Assembly (NCBI RefSeq): GCF_014495685.1 | Contig: NZ_JACTVI010000014.1 | Span: 1 to 64,000 of the forward strand | DNA: 64,000 nucleotides | Origin: Streptomyces sp. TRM68367 | Lineage (GTDB): Bacteria; Actinomycetota; Actinomycetes; Streptomycetales; Streptomycetaceae | Direction of reading: 5' to 3' | In this document: positions 54,203-62,622 of the stretch, piece by piece | How positions within the stretch are numbered: position 1 is the stretch's first letter | How the letters are laid out: every line of letters starts with the position of its first letter | Notes under the pieces: model-generated | The model's database searches: none | The model's input: only the letters and a program-made list of their open reading frames with translations | What the model was told of the DNA's origin: nothing | Program-made: the position numbers and the translations under genes

Positions 54203-57004
54203 GTGGACGACTATGCGGGACGGGTACTCGCCGACCGCTACCGCCTGCCGCTGCCGCCGTCCGACGAGTACGAACTGACCGAGACCCGGGCGTTCGACAC
54301 CTACAGCGGGCAGGAAGTCCTGGTCAGGCAGGTGCCCTTGCCGGAGGTCGTCGAGGCGGAGGTGCTCGACGCCGAGGGGCTGCCCGACGGCTTCACCGCG
54401 CGGGACGGCGGGCCCCGGCGCCCGTCGGGGCGTGCGGGCACGCGGCGGCCCACCGACCCGGTCGTCCGGCGGGCCGTCGAGGCCGCGCAGACCGCGGCCC
54501 ACATCCCCGACCATCCGCGGCTCGACCAGGTCTTCGACGTGTTCGCGGAGGGCGGTTCGCTGTGGATCGTCAGTGAGCTGGTGGCCGCGCGGCCGCTGGC
54601 GGCGCTGCTCACCGAGAAGCCGCTGACGCCGTACCGGGCGGCCGAGATCGCCTCCGACGTCCTCATGGCGCTGCGCGTGCTGCACGCCCACGGCTGGGTG
54701 CACCGGAACATCACCGCGCGCACGGTCCTCGTCTGCGACGACGGCCGGGTCATGCTGACCGGCCTGGCGGTCGGGGCGGCGGAGGAGGCGCTGTGCGGGT
54801 ACGACCCGGTGCCGGCTCCGGAGGGTGAGGCGGACACCGGGGCCGAGAGGTTCGTGGAGCAGCGGGACTCCGGCGGACCCGGGGCCCTGGGCGGACCTGG
54901 AGCGCCGGGCGGTCCCGGCAGCCCCGGTGGCTCGCCCGGTCCTGGTGGGTTCGGCGGGCCCGGTGGTGCCCTCGGCGGCGGCCGGGACGGGCACGGCGGC
55001 GGAGAGAGCACGGGAGCTCCCCATGGTGTCGGCGGCGGGCCGGGCGGGTTCGCCGATCCCGAGGCCGCCCGGCGGGCTGCCATCGAGGCGCGTGCGGCCG
55101 GAGGGCTGCCCGAGGCCGGGCCGGACGCCAACGGGCCCTCGGCGCCGGAGGCCCCCAGGGCCCTCGACTCCGGCGGGGACATCCGCGCGGCGCGGGCCGG
55201 GGCGATCGCCGCGTACCGCGCGGGCGCACGGGCCGCGGCCCGGGTCCAGGACGCCCAGCAGAACGGGCGGGCGGCCCTGCCCAGTGCACGCCCCGCCCCC
55301 GACGGCGGCCCCGCATCCCACAACGGCTCGGCCCAGCCGCCGCACGGCACGACGCCCGTCTCTCCGGGCCAGAACGCCGACCCCTACGACGTGCGCCCCG
55401 GCCCCGTCTCCTGGCACGGCGCCACGCCCCGCACCGGCGGTGACCTCCCGCCGGCCGGAGACGACACCCCCGGCGAGCAGGGCCGTACGGCGCTCCCGCC
55501 CGGAGTCGGCGACGACGGCCGTACGACACCGCCCGGTACGACCCCCGCACACCCCGCCGGCATCACTCCCCCACCGCACGCCCTGCCCGGTCCCTACGTC
55601 TCCGCCGGCACCCCGGGCCACGCGCCGCCCGACGGCACCTTCGGGATCCCCGCCCCGGCGCGCCCCGGCATCGAGTCCGCCGACCCGGCCCCGCCTCCGA
55701 GCCGCTGGGACGACCCGGCCGCCGGTACCCCGCCGCCGCGCCGCGGTCCCACCACCGCGCTGGCCGCCGAGCGGGCCCGGCAGGCGCGGATGGCCGTGGT
55801 GGGGCCGGTGACCGAGCGGTGGGCGCCGGAGCAGGCCGGACCCGTGCACGAGAACTGGCAGCTGGCCCCGCCGATCGGCCCCGCGACCGACCTGTGGGCG
55901 CTGGGCGCGCTGCTCTTCCGCGCCGTACAGGGGCATGCGCCGTACCCGGAGGAGTCGACGGCCGAGCTGGTGCAGATGGTGTGTGCCGAGCCGCCGGCCT
56001 TCGCCGAGGAGTGCGGGCCGCTCAGGCCGGTCGTGGAGTCGCTGCTGCGTCAGGATCCCACCGAGCGCATCGACTTCGAGGAGCTGAGCGGCTGGCTGCG
56101 CTCGCTGGTGCGCTCGGCGCCCGAGCCGGACGCCGGGCTGAACGTCGTCCCGGCCCCGCCCCCCGACGCGAGCCGGCTGCCCGTCGTACGGCGCCGGGGC
56201 GAGCTGATGCGCAGGCGGCGCGCCGGGCTGCCCGTGCACCACGGCCGCCACAAACGGCAGGAGGCGAAGTCACCGCGCCGGCTCGGCCGTACGCTCCTCC
56301 TGCTGATACTGCTGGCGATGGCCGTGGCGGTCGCGTACGCCATGCTGTTCATGCCGAAGACCGAGACGACTGGCGCGGACGCGGCGGCCCCGGACCGCAC
56401 CGGCTCCGCCGGCCAGGCCGGACAGGCACCCGAGAAGTCGCCGGAGGCCAGCAGCGAGCCCCGCCCCGAGCAGACCTCGCCGGAGTCCGGCGCGGACGAC
56501 AAGCCCGCGGACGCCGGTTCCACCGAACCGCAGACCACCGGCCCCGAGATCCCCGACGGCTTCGCCCTGCGCAAGGACCCGGAGGGCTTCCAGGTCGCCG
56601 TCGCCGAAGGCTGGAACCGCACGCCGAAGAACGGCAGCGGCCAGGTCGTGTACACGCGCGGCGACTTCGAGCTCATCGTCGTACCGGGCCGGGACAGCGC
56701 GACCGAGTACGGCAGCGATCCGATGGCCTATCAGCGGGACGACGAGCGCGAGCTGCAGCCGTACCGCGCCTCCAGTTGGGCCACCTCCACCGGGCTGCGG
56801 CGGATAGAGGTGGGGGGACGGACCATGGCCGAGGGACAGTTCACCTGGACCGGCACCGACGGGGGCGACCTGTACGTGCGCAACCTCGCGATACTCGTCG
56901 GCGGGCGCTACCACGTGGTGCAGGTGCGCGGCCCGGAGTCCGAGCGGGACCAGGTGACACGGGTGTACGAGCAGGCGTCGGCGACCTACCAGTTCACCGG
57001 CTGA
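54203..57004 (+). CDS. Membrane pseudokinase with long disordered insertion
   Basis: About 933 aa. The N-lobe lacks a glycine loop and its lysine is Arg (V-L-V-R-Q-V). The catalytic loop is H-R-N-I-T-A-R-T (167-174) instead of H-R-D-x-K-P-x-N, and D-F-G is replaced by G-L-A (187-189), so it should be inactive. A Gly/Pro/Ala-rich insertion, partly collagen-like (G-G-P-G-A-P-G-G-P-G-S-P), separates this from a recognisable C-lobe at about 555-645 (A-T-D-L-W-A-L-G-A-L-L). A membrane helix (about 695-715) and an extracellular G-F-Q-V-A-V-A-E-G-W domain follow. GTG 54203 has GGGGGAGG 5 bp upstream. Confidence 0.88.
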   Translation: MDDYAGRVLADRYRLPLPPSDEYELTETRAFDTYSGQEVLVRQVPLPEVVEAEVLDAEGLPDGFTARDGGPRRPSGRAGTRRPTDPVVRRAVEAAQTAAHIPDHPRLDQVFDVFAEGGSLWIVSELVAARPLAALLTEKPLTPYRAAEIASDVLMALRVLHAHGWVHRNITARTVLVCDDGRVMLTGLAVGAAEEALCGYDPVPAPEGEADTGAERFVEQRDSGGPGALGGPGAPGGPGSPGGSPGPGGFGGPGGALGGGRDGHGGGESTGAPHGVGGGPGGFADPEAARRAAIEARAAGGLPEAGPDANGPSAPEAPRALDSGGDIRAARAGAIAAYRAGARAAARVQDAQQNGRAALPSARPAPDGGPASHNGSAQPPHGTTPVSPGQNADPYDVRPGPVSWHGATPRTGGDLPPAGDDTPGEQGRTALPPGVGDDGRTTPPGTTPAHPAGITPPPHALPGPYVSAGTPGHAPPDGTFGIPAPARPGIESADPAPPPSRWDDPAAGTPPPRRGPTTALAAERARQARMAVVGPVTERWAPEQAGPVHENWQLAPPIGPATDLWALGALLFRAVQGHAPYPEESTAELVQMVCAEPPAFAEECGPLRPVVESLLRQDPTERIDFEELSGWLRSLVRSAPEPDAGLNVVPAPPPDASRLPVVRRRGELMRRRRAGLPVHHGRHKRQEAKSPRRLGRTLLLLILLAMAVAVAYAMLFMPKTETTGADAAAPDRTGSAGQAGQAPEKSPEASSEPRPEQTSPESGADDKPADAGSTEPQTTGPEIPDGFALRKDPEGFQVAVAEGWNRTPKNGSGQVVYTRGDFELIVVPGRDSATEYGSDPMAYQRDDERELQPYRASSWATSTGLRRIEVGGRTMAEGQFTWTGTDGGDLYVRNLAILVGGRYHVVQVRGPESERDQVTRVYEQASATYQFTG

Positions 57005-57029
57005 ACACGGCGGTTCACCGGTTGAACAC
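56992..57029. repeat. Direct pair of GTTCA-N5-TGAAC dyads
   Basis: GTTCACCGGCTGAACAC (56992-57008) and GTTCACCGGTTGAACAC (57013-57029) differ at one base and are 21 bp apart. Each is an inverted repeat GTTCA-N5-TGAAC. The first overlaps the pseudokinase stop codon, and the second is about 97 bp before the next kinase start. They may be a phased operator pair. Confidence 0.5.
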
Positions 57030-57125
57030 AACAACCGTCACAGTGCGGTCTCCTTGGGACCCCGCTGGTTCCCTTGGTCCGGACCGGTCCTTACGCTGAC
57101 CCTGTCAAGAGCATTGCGGGGCAAC

Positions 57126-58904
57126 GTGAATCAGATGCAGGGCCTGCTCCTCGCGGGCCGCTATCGGCTCGGCGACGCCATCGGAAGCGGCGGCATGGGC
57201 CGCGTGTGGCGGGCGCACGACGAGGTGCTGAACCGGGCGGTCGCCATCAAGGAGCTGACCGCCGCGCTCTACGTGTCCGAGAGCGACCAGGCCGTGCTGC
57301 TGGCGCGCACCCGGGCGGAGGCGCGCGCGGCCGCGCGGATCAACCACTCCGCGGTCGTCACCGTGCACGACGTACTCGAACACGACGGCCGGCCGTGGAT
57401 CGTCATGGAGCTGGTCGCGGGCTGCTCGCTGGCCGACGCGGTCAAGGAGCGGGAGCGGGTGGAGCCGCGGGAGGCGGCCCGTATCGGCCTGTGGGTGCTG
57501 CGCGCGCTGCGGGCCGCGCACACCGCCGGTGTCCTGCACCGCGACGTCAAACCCGGCAACGTCCTGATCGCCGACGACGGGCGCGTGCTGCTCACCGACT
57601 TCGGCATCGCGCAGATCGAGGGCGACACCACCATCACGCGCACCGGCGAGGTCGTCGGCTCGGTCGAGTACCTCGCACCCGAGCGCGTCCGCGGCCACGA
57701 CCCGGGCGCCGCCTCCGACCTGTGGGCGCTGGGCGCCACGCTGTACACGGCGGTGGAGGGCCGGTCGCCGTTCCGGCGCACCTCGCCGCTGGGCATTATG
57801 CAGGCGGTGGTCGAGGAGGAGGCGACCGAGCCGCACTACGCCGGTTCGCTCGCGCCCGTCATCAGCGCGCTGCTGCGCAAGGATCCGGCCACCCGGCCCA
57901 CCGCGGCCGAGACCGAGCACATGCTCGCCGAGGCGGCGGAGGGACGGCGACCGCAGGCGGCGCAGGCGTATGTGCCGACGCAGTACGGCGGTGGGAGCGG
58001 GGCCGGGGGCGCCTATCAGGCTCACCAGCATCACGCCAACCAGCGTCACGACAACCACCACCAGGCCGGCCACAGCGGTACGACCTACACCGGCGGTACG
58101 GCGTATTCGGGCCCCGGCCACCACACCGGCATTTCCGGCCACCACACCGGCCCGGCCACCGCGTCGTCCACGCCGTACCCGCCGGTGACCGGGCCGACGA
58201 CCGTCGGTCCGGCGGACGTGGGCGGGCTGCCTTACGGCATCGGCGCTACCCCCGAACGCCCCCGGCGGCGTCGGCTGCGCACGCTCGCGCTCGTCGTCGT
58301 GCTCGCCGCGCTCGTCGGCGGGGGCACGGCGGTCGTCCTGCAGGAGTGGGCGGAGGGCCGGCGTACGGACAACGGTGTCACCGCGCCGCCGAGTTCCCCG
58401 CCCAGTACGTCGCAGGGTCCGGAGGGCGGGGTTCCGGCGTCCTGGGTCCGCCGTGACGACCCGGCGGGTTTCAGCCTCTACCTGCCCAAGGGCTGGAAGC
58501 GGGAGCTCTTCCAGAACCGGAGCGGCATGAAACAGGTCGACTACACCCCCGACGGCGGCCGGCACTTCGTCCGCATCGCGGTGGACCTCACCCCGGACTT
58601 CGCCGACCCGCACGCGCACCAACTCGACCTGGAGCAGCAGATCCAGCGGTTGGTCGACTACCAGCGGGTGACCCTGCGCAAGAACCTCTACCGCGACCGC
58701 AACGGCTCCCTGTGGGAGTACACGTGGACCGCACGGGCCACGGACACCCCGTTCCCCGGTCCGCGCCGCGCCGTCGAGGAGACGTACGTCGCCCGGGACG
58801 GCACGGAGTACGCCATCTATATGTCCGGGCCGGTGAAGGACTGGCCGAGGATCCGCAAGCAGTTCACTTCCGTGTTGCAGGGCTGGCAGGAGAAGAGGCC
58901 CTGA
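57126..58904 (+). CDS. Ser/Thr protein kinase 2, membrane sensor
   Basis: A 592-aa kinase. Active-site elements are intact: G-S-G-G-M-G-R-V loop, Lys42, H-R-D-V-K-P-G-N (Asp140), D-F-G (158-160). The linker is rich in His, Gln and Thr (about 295-350, several H-H pairs). A membrane helix (about 383-402) leads to an extracellular domain with G-F-S-L-Y-L-P-K-G-W, as in kinase 1. GTG 57126 was chosen; ATG 57135 is an alternative. It is 121 bp after the pseudokinase, with the phased dyads between. Confidence 0.92.
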   Translation: MNQMQGLLLAGRYRLGDAIGSGGMGRVWRAHDEVLNRAVAIKELTAALYVSESDQAVLLARTRAEARAAARINHSAVVTVHDVLEHDGRPWIVMELVAGCSLADAVKERERVEPREAARIGLWVLRALRAAHTAGVLHRDVKPGNVLIADDGRVLLTDFGIAQIEGDTTITRTGEVVGSVEYLAPERVRGHDPGAASDLWALGATLYTAVEGRSPFRRTSPLGIMQAVVEEEATEPHYAGSLAPVISALLRKDPATRPTAAETEHMLAEAAEGRRPQAAQAYVPTQYGGGSGAGGAYQAHQHHANQRHDNHHQAGHSGTTYTGGTAYSGPGHHTGISGHHTGPATASSTPYPPVTGPTTVGPADVGGLPYGIGATPERPRRRRLRTLALVVVLAALVGGGTAVVLQEWAEGRRTDNGVTAPPSSPPSTSQGPEGGVPASWVRRDDPAGFSLYLPKGWKRELFQNRSGMKQVDYTPDGGRHFVRIAVDLTPDFADPHAHQLDLEQQIQRLVDYQRVTLRKNLYRDRNGSLWEYTWTARATDTPFPGPRRAVEETYVARDGTEYAIYMSGPVKDWPRIRKQFTSVLQGWQEKRP

Positions 58905-58927
58905 CGGCGGATTCACGACCGCTGAGG

Positions 58928-58956
58928 TGACGTCCACCAAGCCTGTGGCGACGTCA
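58928..58956. repeat. TGACGTC inverted repeat after kinase 2
   Basis: TGACGTC (58928-58934) and GACGTCA (58950-58956) flank 15 bp, 23 bp past the kinase 2 stop. It could be a weak terminator or an operator for kinase 3. Confidence 0.4.
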
Positions 58957-59020
58957 GGTCTCGGCCACCCGCTCGTCGCCGTCCCGGAGTCGGCGCCTCC
59001 GCTGATGCATGATGGGGCGC

Positions 59021-60208
<1,188 letters not shown>

Positions 60209-60342
60209 CGTACGTACGGCCAACGACACACGGTCGTTCCTACAGGCATAAATGGGAGATAAGCCCCGCCGCACGTCACGGCTCGGTGACCGCCGCGCTT
60301 TCGCAGTGGATGCGCATGTGTTGGCGCGATATGGATGGACGC

Positions 60343-60480
60343 ATGAGCAGCAAGGGGGGAGCCCGCTACGGGGCTGACGAGCCAACGAGTTTCGGTCTGC
60401 AACCACCGAATCCGCCGACGCGGGTGCCGCGCGAGGTGGCGAGCGCGGCGATCGCCAACCTGGAGCTCGACAAGCTCTGA
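60343..60480 (+). CDS. 45-aa protein between kinase genes, unknown function
   Basis: ATG 60343 opens M-S-S-K-G-G-A-R-Y-G-A-D-E-P-T-S-F, ending A-I-A-N-L-E-L-D-K-L at the TGA 60480. In-frame ATGs at 60331, 60316 and 60310 are alternatives. Codon bias supports coding (mostly GC-ending) but is weaker at the start than in the kinases. No cysteine, signal or membrane segment. It has a Pro-rich middle and a helical end. No family recognised; a small adaptor or signalling peptide is conceivable. Confidence 0.55.
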   Translation: MSSKGGARYGADEPTSFGLQPPNPPTRVPREVASAAIANLELDKL

Positions 60481-60589
60481 ACCGGCGTCACCCACCGGCG
60501 CGGTGGCGTCCCGTGTCGCCTGGTCGCCTGCCTGGCCCTCGCCGCCGCCCGCGTCGACAAGAGGCTGTTCCGCACGGTAGGCATGGGGC

Positions 60590-62518
60590 ATGAGTGACGG
60601 CGGCGAGCATCAGCGCGACGGCCGACTGGTCGCCGGGCGCTACCGGCTGATCGAGCGCATCGGCTCGGGCGGGACGGGCACCGTGTGGCGGGCGCTCGAC
60701 AAGTTCATGGACCGCGAAGTCGCCGTCAAGCAGCCATGGTTGCTTGGTGCCCCGGAGGACGAGGACCACCGGCGGGCCGCGGGCCGGCTCCACCGCGAGG
60801 CCCGCGCCGCCGCGCGCGTCGACCATCCGGCCGCCGTCACCATCCACGACGTGGTCGTCGACGAGGACGGACCGGACCACAGCCCCTGGATCGTCATGGA
60901 GCTGATCCGTGGCGAGTCCCTCCGCGAGGTCCTCGGCCGCGGACCGGTGCCCGCGCCCGAGGCCGCCCGCGTCGGCCTCGCCGTCCTCGGTGCCCTGCGC
61001 GCCGCCCACGCCGTCGGTATCGTGCACCGCGACCTGAAACCGGGCAACGTCCTGCTCGGCACGCACGGGCGGGTCGTCCTCACGGACTTCGGGATCGCGT
61101 ATGTGCAGGGGGAGGAATCGGGAACGGGGGGTGGGGAAGCCGACGCTGGTGGTGGAGGAGTCGACGCTGCTGGTGGGCAGTACGGCGCTTCCGGCGGGGC
61201 ATCCGGTACCGCCGACGGGGAGTCAGGTACCTCCAGCGGTGAATCCGGTGCCTCCGGCGAGAAATCCGGCGCCGTCAACAGCGGATTCCCCGCCGATGAC
61301 GGTGAATTCGGCGCCGCCGACGAAGAATCCCGCCTCGCCAACGGTGAGTTCACCGGCTCGCTGGACTTCACCGCCCCCGAGCGGATGTCCGGACGCGGTA
61401 GCGGTCCCGCCTCCGACCTGTGGTCCCTGGGCGTCCTGCTGTACGCCGCCGTCGAGGGCCGGCTCCCGTTCCACCGTACGACGCCGGAGGCCACGCTCGC
61501 CGCGATCCTGGCCGCCGATCCGCCCGCCCCGACCCAGGCAGGCCCGCTCGGACCGCTGATCGTACGGCTGTTGGCGCAGGACCCCGAGGAGCGGCCGGAC
61601 GCCGACGAGGTCGCCGAGGCGCTGGGAGCAGTGGCCGGAGCAGCCGTACAGGCAACGCCGGAAACCTCGGCAGGGAAGCCGACGGCTGCGCAGAGCCTGT
61701 CCCGGATGCGCGAGTTCGTCGCAGTCAGCGAAGCCGTGGTCAACGAAGCCGAACCCAACGTGACCTCGGCCGCCCCCCAAGCCATACCGCCAACCGAAAC
61801 CGAACCCCCCGAGCCCCCGAACCCACCCTCCCCCCACTCCGACTCCCACTCCCACACCCACCGCCACCCCCACTCCCGCCTCCTCCGCCCCGCTCCCCTG
61901 GCCCTCTTCGGCGCTCTCCTCCTCCTGGCCGGCACATGCTTCGCCGCCTCCCGTGGCGGCATCGGCAGCGGCGCCGCCTCCGAAGAGACCGCCACCACCC
62001 CGGCCACCCCACCCGGCACCCCCACCGCCTGGACCCCCCACCGTGTCCCGGACATGAAGGCCGTTCTCGCCCTCCCCGCCGACTACCAGCGCTCCACCGC
62101 CCCGCACGACCCAGACAAACAGCCCCGGATCGTGACATACGAGAACGTCCGCATCCACGTCCGCCTCACCCAGTGGGACAGGGCGCCCCGTTCCCCGATG
62201 GCGCAGGCGCGGCAGGTGCGCGACGGCCGGGACCGGTACCCCCATCACGACGACGTGCGGACGCAGTTCACCGGCACCAGCGTCCAGGGCCACGAGGCCG
62301 TGCTCGCCGACTCCACGTTCGGCCCGGCGCGGAGCCCGGTCCGCGTCCTGGAGTTGGTGATCCGCACCGACGACGGCCGTATGTACGCCCTGCGCGTCGA
62401 CATGCCCAAGGGCACGCCGGAGGAGAAACAGGGCACGGCGGTGTTCCACGGCGCCCGTGACCGGCTCGAGATCGGAACCGGCCGGACCGCCGCCGACCCG
62501 CGCCCCACAACGCCCTGA
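60590..62518 (+). CDS. Ser/Thr protein kinase 4 with activation-loop insertion
   Basis: A 642-aa membrane kinase. The active site is intact: G-S-G-G-T-G-T-V, Lys47, H-R-D-L-K-P-G-N (Asp148), D-F-G (166-168). A-P-E comes only at 262-264, because about 70 Gly/Ser/Ala/Glu residues (about 173-248) are inserted in the activation segment. The juxtamembrane part is His/Ser-rich (H-S-D-S-H-S-H-T-H-R-H-P-H). A membrane helix lies at about 438-455, then a divergent external domain starting V-L-A-L-P-A-D-Y. Its stop lies in the terminator palindrome. Confidence 0.9.
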   Translation: MSDGGEHQRDGRLVAGRYRLIERIGSGGTGTVWRALDKFMDREVAVKQPWLLGAPEDEDHRRAAGRLHREARAAARVDHPAAVTIHDVVVDEDGPDHSPWIVMELIRGESLREVLGRGPVPAPEAARVGLAVLGALRAAHAVGIVHRDLKPGNVLLGTHGRVVLTDFGIAYVQGEESGTGGGEADAGGGGVDAAGGQYGASGGASGTADGESGTSSGESGASGEKSGAVNSGFPADDGEFGAADEESRLANGEFTGSLDFTAPERMSGRGSGPASDLWSLGVLLYAAVEGRLPFHRTTPEATLAAILAADPPAPTQAGPLGPLIVRLLAQDPEERPDADEVAEALGAVAGAAVQATPETSAGKPTAAQSLSRMREFVAVSEAVVNEAEPNVTSAAPQAIPPTETEPPEPPNPPSPHSDSHSHTHRHPHSRLLRPAPLALFGALLLLAGTCFAASRGGIGSGAASEETATTPATPPGTPTAWTPHRVPDMKAVLALPADYQRSTAPHDPDKQPRIVTYENVRIHVRLTQWDRAPRSPMAQARQVRDGRDRYPHHDDVRTQFTGTSVQGHEAVLADSTFGPARSPVRVLELVIRTDDGRMYALRVDMPKGTPEEKQGTAVFHGARDRLEIGTGRTAADPRPTTP

Positions 62519-62528
62519 TCAGGGCGTT
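62509..62528 (+). terminator. Palindromic terminator of the kinase cluster
   Basis: AACGCCCTGATCAGGGCGTT is a perfect 20-bp palindrome that includes the kinase stop codon and is followed by TGTTG. It probably folds as a terminator hairpin. Confidence 0.65.
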
Positions 62529-62531
62529 TGT

Positions 62532-62583
62532 TGCCAGCGATCGCTGGCAGCGTGTGAGCAGTCGGTGAATCCCTATTACCGAC
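62532..62583. promoter_or_regulatory. Operator-like palindromes upstream of the aldehyde dehydrogenase
   Basis: TGCCAGCGATCGCTGGCA (62532-62549) is a perfect 18-bp palindrome. Next to it, GTCGGT (62561-62566) and ACCGAC (62578-62583) form a second dyad. Both lie 40-90 bp upstream of the gene start, suited to a TetR- or GntR-type regulator. The first could instead be part of the preceding terminator. Confidence 0.5.
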
Positions 62584-62622
62584 GGGTACACAAAGCCTTC
62601 GTGGCGGCATACCCTGCGGCTC

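Noticed and set aside
54880..55020. Gly-Gly-Pro repeats in the pseudokinase, considered as a separate collagen-like gene or DNA repeat
   Set aside because: They are in frame with the kinase lobes on both sides and too irregular at DNA level to be a tandem repeat.
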